NCBI GenBank assembly: GCA_013349325.1
Contig: DUZX01000015.1
Location: forward strand, 16,509 to 80,508
Origin: Desulfuromonadales bacterium
GTDB taxonomy: Bacteria; Desulfobacterota; Desulfuromonadia; Geobacterales; Pseudopelobacteraceae
Direction of reading: 5' to 3'
DNA length: 64,000 nucleotides
Part shown: in pieces, positions 34,442 to 44,818 of the stretch
Position numbering within the stretch: position 1 is the first letter of the stretch
How the letters are laid out: every line of letters starts with the position of its first letter
Translations under genes and position numbers: made by a program
Notes under the pieces: model-generated
Told to the model about the DNA's origin: nothing
What the model saw: only the letters and a program-made list of their open reading frames with translations
Databases searched by the model: none

Positions 34442-36919
34442 TTGATCGAAATAGAGACTGAAAACGATACCGAACAGAGTTCGGAAGAACTTAAAATACC
34501 GGATCTGTTGCCACTGCTGCCAATCCGCGATGTGGTTGTATACCCTTTCATGATCATCCCGCTCTTTGTCGGGCGTGAAATGTCGGTCAAGGCTGTTGAC
34601 AGTGCCCTGGCCGGCGACCGGATGATCCTTCTGGCAACGCAGCATGATGTCGGTGATGAAGATCCGCCAGCTGATAAAATCTATGAAGTCGGCACCGTCG
34701 CCATGATCATGCGAATGTTGAAACTGCCTGACGGTCGCATAAAAATTCTGGTGCAGGGGCTGGCCAAAGCCCGCATCACTGAATTTGTGTCCGACAAACC
34801 GTTTTATACCGTTCGCGTGGAACGCCAGCACGATCTCCAATTAAAGGACATCTCGCTGGAGGTTGAAGCGCTGGTGCGCACCGTCCGCGAGCAGCTGAAC
34901 AAGGTGATTGAGCTGGGCAAACAGATATCGCCCGAAGTCATCGTCATACTTGAAAACATTCAGGATCCCGGCAGCATGGCCGATCTGATCGCCACAAATC
35001 TGGGACTTAAAGTTGCCGAAGCGCAGCAGTTGCTTGAAATTAACGATCCGGTCGCACGGCTGACCAAGGTCAACGAGTTCCTGAATCGTGAGGTTGAGCT
35101 CCTGAGCGTGCAGGCCAAGATCCAGAACGCCGCCCGCGAAGAGATGGGCAAGAACCACAAGGAATATTATCTGCGCGAGCAGATGAAGGCGATTCAGAGT
35201 GAGCTGGGTGATAACGAGGGCAAAGAGGAGCTGGCTGATATCCGCAAGGCTATCGAAACGGCCAAAATGCCGGCGGCGGTTCAGAAAGAGGCTCTCAAAC
35301 AACTGGGACGCCTGGACAATATGCACCCCGATGCCGCCGAAGCCGGTATCATCCGCACCTATCTGGACTGGATGGTGGAACTCCCCTGGAGCACATCGAC
35401 CCGTGACAACCTGGACATCATTCGCGCCAAGAAGATCCTCGACGACGACCACTTCTACCTGGACAAGATCAAGGAACGCATCCTGGAGTTTCTGGCGGTG
35501 CGCAAGTTGAAAAAGAAAATGAAAGGGCCGATCCTCTGCTTCGTCGGGCCGCCGGGCGTCGGAAAAACGTCGCTGGGCAAATCGATCGCCCGGGCTATGA
35601 ATCGTAAATTCGTGCGCATATCGCTGGGGGGCGTGCGCGATGAAGCCGAAATTCGCGGACACCGCCGGACCTACATCGGGGCCCTGCCGGGGCGCATTCT
35701 GCAGGGGATCAAGCAGGCCGGCGCCAATAATCCGGTCTTTATGCTGGACGAGCTCGACAAACTGGGCTACGACTACAAAGGTGACCCCTCTTCGGCTCTT
35801 CTTGAGGTGCTTGACCCGGAACAGAATCACTCCTTTTCCGATCATTACATCAACCAGCCTTTCGACCTCTCCAACGTTATGTTCGTGGCGACCGCCAACC
35901 AGATGGACCCGATCCCTTCAGCACTGCGTGACCGCATGGAGGTCATCAATCTGTCGGGCTACACCGAGGAGGAAAAGCTACAGATAGCCAAGCGCTATCT
36001 GGTGCCGCGCCAGATCAAGGAGAACGGCCTTAAAGCCAAGCTGATCAGCTTTGATGATGCCTCGATCAACGAGATTATTGCCAAGTACACGCGGGAAGCG
36101 GGGCTGCGCAGCCTGGAGCGCGAAATCGGAAAAGTGTGCCGTAAAGTTGCCCGCAAGGTTGCCGAGGGCAACAAAAATGCTGTCAAGATCACCGCCAAGG
36201 AACTGCACACCTATCTGGGGATTCCCAAGTACATCCGCGAAGAGGATCTGGACAAGAATGAGATCGGTGTCGTCAATGGACTGGCCTGGACACCGGTCGG
36301 GGGCGAAATCCTGCATATCGAAGCGACCCTGATGCAGGGCAAAGCCGGTATGACACTGACCGGCCAGCTGGGTGACGTCATGAAGGAATCGGTGCAGGCG
36401 GCCCATTCTTACATCCGTGCCCACACTGACGCGCTCGGCCTGAAACCGGAACTGTTTCAAAAGCACGAAATCCATGTGCATGTTCCGGCTGGCGCCATCC
36501 CCAAAGACGGTCCCTCGGCCGGCGTAGCAATGACGGTGGCACTGGTCTCGATTCTCTGCAAGATTCCGGTCAGAAGTGACGTCGCCATGACCGGTGAAAT
36601 CACCCTGCGCGGCAAAGTACTACCGATCGGCGGCCTCAAGGAAAAAATTCTGGCTGCCGTCCGTTCGCGCATGCGGCTGGTGATTATTCCGGAGCAGAAC
36701 AAAAAAGATCTTGAGGATATTCCGCCTGAAATTCTTAAGAAGGTCAAGATCGCGGCAGTATCGGAAGTCGGCGAAGCTCTCAGGCTGGCGCTGGAAAACT
36801 TCTCTCCGACCGGTTCAACGGCACTCACAGAAAAAAATGTCAAATCCAAAACGAAAGCATCCACCGTTACAGCTCCGGCACGCCGCCGCAAGGTACTATC
36901 ACCAGAGGTCCGGGGTTGA
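34442..36919 (+). CDS. lon: ATP-dependent protease Lon
   Basis: 825 aa. The start is TTG 34442, seven bases after AAGGAG; an ATG at 34409 lies inside hsp20 without a site. The N-terminal LON domain (LLPLLPIRDVVVYPFMIIPL), Walker A FVGPPGVGKTSLGKS, Walker B FMLDELDKLG and the Ser-Lys protease domain (VPAGAIPKDGPSAGVAMT; VLPIGGLKEKILAA) are complete. The C-terminus adds a basic Lys/Thr/Arg-rich tail of ~35 residues. Lon degrades misfolded and regulatory proteins. Its stop overlaps the thiL start. Confidence 0.97.
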   Translation: MIEIETENDTEQSSEELKIPDLLPLLPIRDVVVYPFMIIPLFVGREMSVKAVDSALAGDRMILLATQHDVGDEDPPADKIYEVGTVAMIMRMLKLPDGRIKILVQGLAKARITEFVSDKPFYTVRVERQHDLQLKDISLEVEALVRTVREQLNKVIELGKQISPEVIVILENIQDPGSMADLIATNLGLKVAEAQQLLEINDPVARLTKVNEFLNREVELLSVQAKIQNAAREEMGKNHKEYYLREQMKAIQSELGDNEGKEELADIRKAIETAKMPAAVQKEALKQLGRLDNMHPDAAEAGIIRTYLDWMVELPWSTSTRDNLDIIRAKKILDDDHFYLDKIKERILEFLAVRKLKKKMKGPILCFVGPPGVGKTSLGKSIARAMNRKFVRISLGGVRDEAEIRGHRRTYIGALPGRILQGIKQAGANNPVFMLDELDKLGYDYKGDPSSALLEVLDPEQNHSFSDHYINQPFDLSNVMFVATANQMDPIPSALRDRMEVINLSGYTEEEKLQIAKRYLVPRQIKENGLKAKLISFDDASINEIIAKYTREAGLRSLEREIGKVCRKVARKVAEGNKNAVKITAKELHTYLGIPKYIREEDLDKNEIGVVNGLAWTPVGGEILHIEATLMQGKAGMTLTGQLGDVMKESVQAAHSYIRAHTDALGLKPELFQKHEIHVHVPAGAIPKDGPSAGVAMTVALVSILCKIPVRSDVAMTGEITLRGKVLPIGGLKEKILAAVRSRMRLVIIPEQNKKDLEDIPPEILKKVKIAAVSEVGEALRLALENFSPTGSTALTEKNVKSKTKASTVTAPARRRKVLSPEVRG

Positions 36920-37950
36920 AAACGGGGGATTCCGGTGAATTCGGCCTGATTTCCCGCATAGCAGCGCAGGTACACTCTCATCAGGGCGTCATCACCGGTA
37001 TCGGTGATGACGCAGCCGTCACCGTTCTCACTCCCGACATGCAGCTTTTAACCTCCACCGACATGCTGATGGAGGATATCCACTTCCGCCGCCGCTGGCA
37101 CGACCCGTACCGCCTGGGACGCAAGTCACTGGCGGTCAGCATCTCCGATCTGGCCGCCATGGGCGCTATCCCGCGCTGGGCGCTGCTATCGCTGGCCATT
37201 CCCGCCGATCTTCCACCAAATTTTATCACTGAATGTACGCACGGCTTTCTGGCTATGGCAGAGGAATATTCCGTAACCCTGATCGGCGGAGACACCTGCG
37301 CCTCACGATCAGGTCTGGTGATCTCTGTGACCATCATGGGTGAGCAGCGTCCTGAATTGATCCTCCGCCGCAGCGGCGCCCGGCCCGGCGATGATATCTG
37401 GGTCAGCGGCACACTGGGTGATGCCGCGCTGGGACTGAAACTGCTTGACTTCGGTTTCGACTCCGCTCAACCACGGGACTCCGCTGGGCATACTGGGCGG
37501 TCCCTGAGCGGAGCTGAAGGGGCGGTCTCCCGCCTGCTCGATCCGACACCGCGCGTAACGGCCGGCCTGGCACTGGCCGCTTCCGGCCTGGTTACCTCCA
37601 TGATCGATATCAGTGACGGCATCCTGGCCGACTTTGGACATATCGCCGAACTGTCCGGTGTTGGCGGTTGCCTGCATCTGGACGACCTGCCGGTGTCCGA
37701 TTGCTTCCGCTCGATCGCGTCAGCTTTCAACGATTTCCCCCATGATCTGCCACTTTCAGGTGGCGAGGACTACGAACTCTGCTTCACCGCCTCACCGGGA
37801 GATCGTGAAAAAATCATCGGACTCATGAAAAAATGTGGCAATCAGGCAACAGCTGTTGGTATAGTGTCGCGCCAACCGGAAGTCACCGTTGTGCGCGCCG
37901 ACGGCAGCAGCTACACCCCGCTTTCAAAAGGTTTTAACCATCTTATCTAA
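36916..37950 (+). CDS. thiL: thiamine-monophosphate kinase
   Basis: 344 aa. The start is TTG 36916, overlapping the lon stop as TTGA. Motifs of the PurM-like fold are present: GEFGLISRIAAQ, TGIGDDAAVTVL, STDMLMEDIHFRR, SVSISDLAAMGAIPRW and GGDTCASRSGLVISVT. It phosphorylates thiamine monophosphate to thiamine diphosphate. About 25 residues between LGLKLLDFG and SRLLDPTPRV are an insertion encoded by a palindromic repeat (37456-37518). They lie in a surface loop region, so the enzyme is probably still active. The product is the cofactor of transketolase encoded next. Confidence 0.93.
   Translation: MKTGDSGEFGLISRIAAQVHSHQGVITGIGDDAAVTVLTPDMQLLTSTDMLMEDIHFRRRWHDPYRLGRKSLAVSISDLAAMGAIPRWALLSLAIPADLPPNFITECTHGFLAMAEEYSVTLIGGDTCASRSGLVISVTIMGEQRPELILRRSGARPGDDIWVSGTLGDAALGLKLLDFGFDSAQPRDSAGHTGRSLSGAEGAVSRLLDPTPRVTAGLALAASGLVTSMIDISDGILADFGHIAELSGVGGCLHLDDLPVSDCFRSIASAFNDFPHDLPLSGGEDYELCFTASPGDREKIIGLMKKCGNQATAVGIVSRQPEVTVVRADGSSYTPLSKGFNHLI
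37456..37518. repeat. in-frame palindromic element in thiL
   Basis: TTCGACTCCGCTCA (37456-37469) faces TGAGCGGAGCTGAA (37505-37518), a 14-bp inverted repeat with two mismatches. An inner GGGAC/GTCCC stem lies between them. The left arm is identical to 14 bases of the nspC element at 30154, showing a dispersed repeat family that can enter coding sequence in frame. Confidence 0.75.
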
Positions 37951-37977
37951 TCCATGTGCAGCTTGAAAGGATCAGTA

Positions 37978-39981
<2,004 letters not shown>

Positions 39982-39984
39982 TCG

Positions 39985-40674
39985 ATGGAACTCATCGAAC
40001 AACTCAAAAAGCCGCTGCTCTTCTCCGGGTTGAACGATGCCGACCTGAGGGAGTTAGCGACCATCACGGTCAGACGCTCGTTTCGTAAAGGCGAATCCCT
40101 GTTTTGCGAGGGGGAGTCCGCGACCGGATTTTATCTGCTCCTTTCCGGCAGTATTAAACTCTGCCGGATTTCTCCCGATGGACGCGAAAAGGTGCTGCAC
40201 TTTGTCAAACCGCGTGAAACCTTTGCCGAAGCAGCTTTTTTCGGCAACGGCACGTATCCGGCGGAAGCGCGCGCCATGGAGTCGGGAGAGGTGCTCTATC
40301 TCCCGCGCGAGGGTTTTATGGCGTTAATGGCCAGAAACCCCGGCTTTGCGCTCAACCTGGTTGTTTCACTGTCTCTGATGCTGCGCCAGTTTGTCCGCCA
40401 GATTGAAGAGCTTTCCTTCAATGATGTCACGTCACGGCTGGCATCGTTTCTGCTTCGCCGCATAGATGAAAAATCAACCAGCTACGGAGGCATCATCTAC
40501 CTCGATCTCGGCATCAAAAAAGGGGAGTTGGCTTCCCGGCTCGGCACCGCCAGTGAAACGATTTCACGCACGTTTAAAAAGCTGAAAGATGAAGGTATTA
40601 TTGACGTGCAGGGCAACCGGGTGGTAATTCATCAGCTGGAAAAACTGCAGAAACTGTGCGAACGGCACGAGTAA
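39985..40674 (+). CDS. Crp/Fnr family transcription regulator
   Basis: 229 aa. It starts 3 nt after the tkt stop. A cyclic-nucleotide-type beta barrel (~15-120, with GESLFCEGESATGFYLLLSG) leads through a dimer helix to a winged HTH with KGELASRLGTASETISRTFK (~170-190). No Cys cluster of FNR type is visible at the N-terminus, so an Fe-S oxygen sensor is unlikely; the ligand is unknown. It closes the hsp20-lon-thiL-tkt run and is followed by a strong hairpin terminator. Confidence 0.9.
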   Translation: MELIEQLKKPLLFSGLNDADLRELATITVRRSFRKGESLFCEGESATGFYLLLSGSIKLCRISPDGREKVLHFVKPRETFAEAAFFGNGTYPAEARAMESGEVLYLPREGFMALMARNPGFALNLVVSLSLMLRQFVRQIEELSFNDVTSRLASFLLRRIDEKSTSYGGIIYLDLGIKKGELASRLGTASETISRTFKKLKDEGIIDVQGNRVVIHQLEKLQKLCERHE

Positions 40675-40680
40675 TAGACG

Positions 40681-40721
40681 ACAACAAGGGCGCTGCATTT
40701 TAGATGCAGCGCCCTTGTTGT
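40681..40721. terminator. strong bidirectional-type terminator hairpin
   Basis: An 18-bp perfect stem (40681-40698 with 40704-40721; arm core AAGGGCGCTGCAT) and a TTTAG loop lie between the convergent regulator (stop 40674) and the PEP-CTERM gene (stop 40749). There is no long T-run, so it may act as a barrier for both directions. Confidence 0.75.
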
Positions 40722-40748
40722 ATTAATAACCTGCTGTTGGTTCTGGTA

Positions 40749-41345
40749 TCAGACTTCTGTTTTGTAAGTGCGACGCTTTCCGTACACTGCCAGACCGGCC
40801 ATACCAAGCCCTAACAGCATCAGAGTTCCCGGTTCCGGAACGGCAAACGTGAAGTCGTCCATGACAAACTGGGTGCCGTTTCCGGTAGTACCGGCATCAG
40901 TACCGCCATATGAATTGAACGTAACTGAATCAATCCCCCGATAGTTGAAATTGAAATACGTAGCCTTATCATCATCGACATTTACAACAGTGTCATAAAT
41001 ACGTACACCATCTTTCCACCCCTTGACATCAATTGCGAGGCCATGGTTCCAGGCAGCGGTAAGATATACACCGAAGAAGTCAAAATAACCGTCTGCCAGA
41101 GACGCTTTTGCTTCATATCCACAATAGTTAAATGCTACGTAATCACCGCTGACATGACCTTTTTCAAAGCCGCTAGCGAAAGCCACCGTGTTCTTATCAA
41201 TGGCATACATTTTTTCCCACGTCAGACCGCCGTAACCATTTGCTATTTTTTGAGAGCTTGGTAGTCCCTCAAAGGTCAAAACGGTTGAATGACCCGTGCC
41301 GACACTGCATACAATCAGCACTACTGCTAAAAGAAACTTTCTCAT
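40749..41345 (-). CDS. PEP-CTERM sorting domain protein
   Basis: 198 aa. It has a signal peptide (MRKFLLAVVLIVCSVGTGHS), a beta-rich middle of ~150 residues, and the C-terminal sorting signal VPEPGTLMLLGLGMAGLAVY followed by GKRR: the VPEP motif, a membrane helix and a basic tail. Such proteins are cut and anchored or released by exosortase, usually with an exopolysaccharide system. No exosortase gene is in the window. The upstream region has a sigma-54-like promoter and two copies of a 19-bp motif. Confidence 0.93.
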   Translation of the reverse strand: MRKFLLAVVLIVCSVGTGHSTVLTFEGLPSSQKIANGYGGLTWEKMYAIDKNTVAFASGFEKGHVSGDYVAFNYCGYEAKASLADGYFDFFGVYLTAAWNHGLAIDVKGWKDGVRIYDTVVNVDDDKATYFNFNYRGIDSVTFNSYGGTDAGTTGNGTQFVMDDFTFAVPEPGTLMLLGLGMAGLAVYGKRRTYKTEV

Positions 41346-41396
41346 TTTCCACCTCTGGTAGTCCGGGTTGCAGGGCGTTCGCTGCCATCACCATAA

Positions 41397-41410
41397 GCAA
41401 ATTTCACACC
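41397..41410 (-). promoter_or_regulatory. sigma-54-type (-24/-12) promoter of the PEP-CTERM gene
   Basis: On the minus strand TTGGTGTGAAATTTGCTT has GG at 41410-41409 and GC at 41398-41397, exactly 10 nt apart, matching the GG-N10-GC rule. It lies ~52 bp before the ATG at 41345. PEP-CTERM genes in several lineages depend on sigma-54 with the PrsK/PrsR pair, which supports the call. Confidence 0.55.
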
Positions 41411-41473
41411 AATTCGATAAGCATATATAATAATTAGTATTTAAGACAGTGTTTCTCTGCGCATCCCGTAACA

Positions 41474-41492
41474 TGTAAAGTTTTTCGACAAC
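41474..41492. promoter_or_regulatory. upstream motif, copy 1 (enhancer-like)
   Basis: TGTAAAGTTTTTCGACAAC, identical to the copy at 41646-41664. It lies ~65 bp upstream of the sigma-54-type promoter. Its end (CGACAA) pairs with TTGTCG six bases further (41486-41503). It fits an upstream activating site of a sigma-54 activator. Confidence 0.5.
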
Positions 41493-41645
41493 ATCTTTTG
41501 TCGGCGTACCCGCTACCAAGCCAAAAGGCTCTCGTTGTAAACACATAACTATCCATAATCGCCGTTATTTATTTTTTTAGCCACGCAGTGCCATCAATTT
41601 GCATGAAAATCATCGTGATGCTGATCCGACTTTAACGACTATTAG

Positions 41646-41664
41646 TGTAAAGTTTTTCGACAAC
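41646..41664. promoter_or_regulatory. upstream motif, copy 2 (enhancer-like)
   Basis: Second exact copy of TGTAAAGTTTTTCGACAAC, same orientation, 172 bp from copy 1. It lies ~236 bp upstream of the PEP-CTERM promoter and ~100 bp before aroF. The rest of the 418-bp gap (41346-41763) holds no gene that I can see; a TATACT box near 41715 may serve aroF. Confidence 0.5.
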
Positions 41665-41763
41665 TTTTCCCAAGCGCTTAAAATGAACCTATACAAAATG
41701 CGGGTTGCAACGTATACTGCGTCCGCTTTTGAATTCATGCTGCTAATGTGAAGGAGATGTAAC

Positions 41764-42774
41764 ATGCTGATTGTTATGAACCATAATGCTACCCAGGCTG
41801 ATGTTGATGCCATTTCCAGAATTGTTGCCGAAATGGGCTTCCGGGCAGAACCGATCCCGGGTAGCGAGCGGACCGCAATTGGTGTACTGGGTAATCATGG
41901 CTATGTTGATGATACCAAAATTCTCGAACTGCCGGGTGTGCAGCGGGTGCTGCACGTATCCAAACCCTACAAACTGGTCTCGCGCGATTTCCATCCTGAA
42001 GATACGATCGTCGATGTCGCCGGCGTCAAGGTTGGTCGCGGCTGCCGTCCGGTGGTCGTGGCCGGCCCCTGTGCCGTAGAAAGCGAAGACCAGATCATCA
42101 CGACTGCACTGTTTGTCAAGAGCTGTGGTGCCGTCATGCTACGCGGTGGAGCCTTTAAGCCGCGCACCGGACCGCACACCTTCCAGGGTCTGCGCGAAGA
42201 AGGTCTGAAGCTGTTGTCAAAGGCCGGCAAAGAGAGCGGGCTTCCGATCGTGACCGAAGTCATGAGCCCTGACCATGTTGCCCTACTGGCTGAATATGCC
42301 GATCTGCTGCAGATCGGTGCGCGTAACATGCAGAACTTCGATCTGCTGCGCGAGGTGGGACGTGTCCGCAAACCGGTTCTGCTGAAACGCGGTATGAGCG
42401 CCACAGTGGAAGAGTTTCTGGCAGCTGCCGAGTATATTCTGGCCGAAGGAAACGACCAGGTCATTCTCTGCGAACGGGGCATCCGCACTTTTGAGACCGC
42501 CACACGCAACACGCTGGATCTCTCAATCGTTCCGCTGAGCAAAGAGTTGTCACATCTCCCGATCATGGTTGATCCATCACATGCAACCGGCAAACGCTCG
42601 CTGGTCGCGCCAATGGCCAAAGCCGCACTGGTATCCGGAGCAGACGGCGTGTTGATCGAGGTGCACCCTAATCCGGAAAAGGCGCTCTCTGATGGACCGC
42701 AGTCGCTGACCTTCCCGGGGTTCAAACAGTTGATGAGTGAAATTGACAGCTTAACTCACTTTTTGGGGGAGTAA
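41764..42774 (+). CDS. aroF: 3-deoxy-7-phosphoheptulonate synthase (DAHP synthase, type I-beta)
   Basis: 336 aa. ATG 41764 has GAAGGAG upstream. An N-terminal ferredoxin-like (FL) domain (~1-70) leads to the TIM barrel with VVVAGPCAVESEDQI, LRGGAFKPRTGPHTFQGL, LKRGMSATVEEFLAAAEYI, ERGIRTFETATRNTLDLS and MVDPSHATGKRS. It condenses phosphoenolpyruvate with erythrose 4-phosphate, the first step to aromatic amino acids. The FL domain usually carries feedback inhibition by Phe or Tyr. Erythrose 4-phosphate comes from the pentose pathway of the tkt gene nearby. Confidence 0.95.
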   Translation: MLIVMNHNATQADVDAISRIVAEMGFRAEPIPGSERTAIGVLGNHGYVDDTKILELPGVQRVLHVSKPYKLVSRDFHPEDTIVDVAGVKVGRGCRPVVVAGPCAVESEDQIITTALFVKSCGAVMLRGGAFKPRTGPHTFQGLREEGLKLLSKAGKESGLPIVTEVMSPDHVALLAEYADLLQIGARNMQNFDLLREVGRVRKPVLLKRGMSATVEEFLAAAEYILAEGNDQVILCERGIRTFETATRNTLDLSIVPLSKELSHLPIMVDPSHATGKRSLVAPMAKAALVSGADGVLIEVHPNPEKALSDGPQSLTFPGFKQLMSEIDSLTHFLGE

Positions 42775-42794
42775 TACGTACCGGATAATAACAC

Positions 42795-42823
42795 TTGAAA
42801 AGTCTGAGTCCAAAGTGTAATAA
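42795..42823 (+). promoter_or_regulatory. sigma-70 promoter of the small RNA gene
   Basis: TTGAAA (42795-42800) and TAATAA (42818-42823) are separated by 17 bp. Transcription would start near 42830, just before the folded RNA. Confidence 0.55.
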
Positions 42824-42842
42824 TCGAACATCTTTTTGTTCT

Positions 42843-43014
42843 CTCTACCCTGCCCGTTAGTTGTAACGCCCGGGCGGAATGCTACATGGAACGGGGTTCG
42901 TTCCCTGCTGTGGTGTGCTGCCTTCAATACGCGGGTCTGCCTGAAACAGTATACTGATTCCCACAATTAAGGAACTCGCCGGAGGCCCTTAAATCTGACG
43001 GCAGGGTGGAGAGA
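42843..43014 (+). ncRNA. ssrS: probable 6S RNA
   Basis: About 172 nt with no coding frame. The ends pair strongly: CTCTACCCTGCC at the 5' end with GGCAGGGTGGAGAG at the 3' end. Inside, GTTCC...TGTGG (from ~42897) pairs with CCACA...GGAAC (to ~42974), leaving a large open region on both sides between the two stems. A closing stem, a central bubble and a long terminal hairpin in ~180 nt is the 6S architecture, which mimics an open promoter and holds sigma-70 RNA polymerase. It has its own promoter and terminator, so the primary transcript may span ~42830-43051. The name rests on structure, not on a covariance search. Confidence 0.65.
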
Positions 43015-43023
43015 ATAATTGAA

Positions 43024-43051
43024 GGGGTTACCGAAAGGTAGCCCCTTTTTT
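43024..43051 (+). terminator. Rho-independent terminator of the small RNA
   Basis: GGGGTTACC-GAAA-GGTAGCCCC followed by eight T. The 9-bp stem (one G-U pair) has a GAAA loop, directly after the 6S-like fold. Confidence 0.85.
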
Positions 43052-43087
43052 TGTACGTGAAACATGGAGCGGCACAGCAGACGGTAA

Positions 43088-43702
43088 TTAGCGGGCGAAA
43101 CAGAAGGCAACCCTTTTTTCGGCTATCGGTTTCCCTCCGACGGTTCCGTCGGCATAAATCTTTACATCGGCAGCGCATTTGCCGATTGCGTAACTGACGA
43201 TTGACATCGAACGAGGACCATCATTATAGATCAGGACCCTGTCCGAGGCCCAGGTTCGAGCTATGGCGCTGAGTATTGCCCGTTCCAGATCGGCATTTAC
43301 GTAGAATTCCTCTACCGGATCAGACATGGCGGCAATCATTCCGTCTAAAATGCGATAGCGGGTCACGGTCCGTTCAGGGAACGGCTCTTTACTTTCGGTT
43401 TTACTGACCACATCAACTACCTGAACGGGCTTCTCTTTGGAATGATCATTGATAATGAAGAAAATAGTCTGCTCTTCAACGTTTTTGGTCACCCCGGTCC
43501 GCGCTACATCAAGTACGGCATCTTCAACCGGACTCACCGGGCCGCGCGGTGTGATATATTGATGCCAACCGGAAATCGTAGATGGGGAGCCGACCGCCAC
43601 CAACTGATAGCCACCGAAGCAGCCGCCAAGTGACAGCAGACAGAGAGCGACCCCTACGGTTCGGGCGGTAACCTGCCACAGCATAGGAAGTTTACCGTAC
43701 AT
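43088..43702 (-). CDS. putative lipoprotein, function unknown
   Basis: 204 aa. The N-terminus has a hydrophobic stretch ending in the lipobox LSLGGC (~26-31), so the mature protein is probably lipid-anchored. The remainder contains VSPVEDAVLDVARTGVTKNV and AIGKCAADVKIYADGTVGG and has no recognised domain. Two later Cys residues could form a disulfide. It ends 36 bp from the convergent small-RNA terminator and lies downstream of cobD in the same direction, without apparent link to cobalamin. Confidence 0.7.
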   Translation of the reverse strand: MYGKLPMLWQVTARTVGVALCLLSLGGCFGGYQLVAVGSPSTISGWHQYITPRGPVSPVEDAVLDVARTGVTKNVEEQTIFFIINDHSKEKPVQVVDVVSKTESKEPFPERTVTRYRILDGMIAAMSDPVEEFYVNADLERAILSAIARTWASDRVLIYNDGPRSMSIVSYAIGKCAADVKIYADGTVGGKPIAEKRVAFCFAR

Positions 43703-43726
43703 ACATTTTGTACCTCGTTCGTTTTT

Positions 43727-44818
43727 TTAGTGCTCACACGATGAGCTGAATACCATTTCCAGCGCATCTAACAAGCGCTGATTATCTTGCCTGTTTTTTA
43801 CCGCAACCCGGAAAAATCTTTCTGAAAGCCCGTCAAAACTGGAGCAGTCCCGAATCAGAAGACGCTGCTGCAGCAAGTGTTCCTGGAGCTCTTTGGCAGT
43901 TGTAGCGCGTGTGATTTCAACCAGCAGATAATTGACGCTAGAGGTGTACACCCGCAAACAGGGGAACCGTTCCAGGCTCCGCGAAAGTATATGCCGCTCC
44001 AGAGAGGTATCTGCAATCGTGCGCTGTATGTAGTCTTCATCCTGCAGAGCTGCGGTGCCTGCCACCAGAGCCAGTGTATTAACCCGCCAGGGGCCGCCTA
44101 TGGCATTCAGGCGCTCCGCCAGAGTACTGTTACTGATCGCATATCCGAGCCGCAGGCCCGGTATGCCGAAAAACTTGGTCATCGAACGCAGTACAATTGC
44201 ATTGCCCTGCCGGGCGATAAACAGCTTGGCCGATGATTCTTCACAGAAATCCATGAAGGCTTCATCCAGCACAAAAAACGTTCCGTTCGTGTGGCAGAAA
44301 GTCGCAATCCGCTCAATCACCTGCTGCGGATAGAGCGTACCACTGGGATTGGCAGGATTGCAGAGACAGAGCAGATCAATACCACCGGACAAAGCCGTTT
44401 CGAGCTGCTGTAGATCGATCGAAAAGTTGCTCTCCGGCGTCAAAACAATCTGCTCCACCTGCCAGCCGTGCTGATGCAACGCCTGACTATATTCGCTGAA
44501 ACAGGGCGCAATCAAAAGCGCCTTTGTGCCTGAGATGAGAGCCGGCAGGTTATAGATCAGCTCGGTCGAACCGTTGGCAATGGTAAAACTTTCGGCCGGC
44601 AGGCCGTGATGCTGCGCCAGAGCGGCACGCAGCTCCGCATGACCGCTGTCAGGATAGTGGACCAGAGCGTCCAGCGCCGAAATAATGGCCGCTCGGACGA
44701 GCGGTGACACGCCGAGCGGATTGATGCTGGCAGAAAAATCGGTGAGCGTGTCAATCGGAACACCCAGCGAACGGGCGACCGCAGCGATGTTGCCGCCATG
44801 ATTAGAGGAGTGGGACAC
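43727..44818 (-). CDS. cobD: threonine-phosphate decarboxylase
   Basis: 363 aa, starting at GTG 44818, 17 nt inside the end of cbiB. It is an aminotransferase-fold PLP enzyme: HGGNIAAVARSLGV at the start, FSASINPLGVSP, ANGSTELIYNLPAL, CNPANPSGTLYPQ, VLDEAFMDFCEE and RSMTKFFGIPGLRLGY with the PLP lysine. The glycine-rich HGGN start distinguishes CobD from histidinol-phosphate aminotransferase. It makes aminopropanol phosphate, which CbiB attaches to cobyric acid. It is the last gene of the cobalamin set here. Confidence 0.92.
   Translation of the reverse strand: MSHSSNHGGNIAAVARSLGVPIDTLTDFSASINPLGVSPLVRAAIISALDALVHYPDSGHAELRAALAQHHGLPAESFTIANGSTELIYNLPALISGTKALLIAPCFSEYSQALHQHGWQVEQIVLTPESNFSIDLQQLETALSGGIDLLCLCNPANPSGTLYPQQVIERIATFCHTNGTFFVLDEAFMDFCEESSAKLFIARQGNAIVLRSMTKFFGIPGLRLGYAISNSTLAERLNAIGGPWRVNTLALVAGTAALQDEDYIQRTIADTSLERHILSRSLERFPCLRVYTSSVNYLLVEITRATTAKELQEHLLQQRLLIRDCSSFDGLSERFFRVAVKNRQDNQRLLDALEMVFSSSCEH

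Noticed and set aside
34841..35845. 334-codon minus frame inside lon
   Set aside because: Antisense of a conserved protein; no start signal or known domain.
41346..41763. Possible tRNA or small RNA in the 418-bp gap
   Set aside because: No cloverleaf, no terminator; only promoter-like motifs were found.
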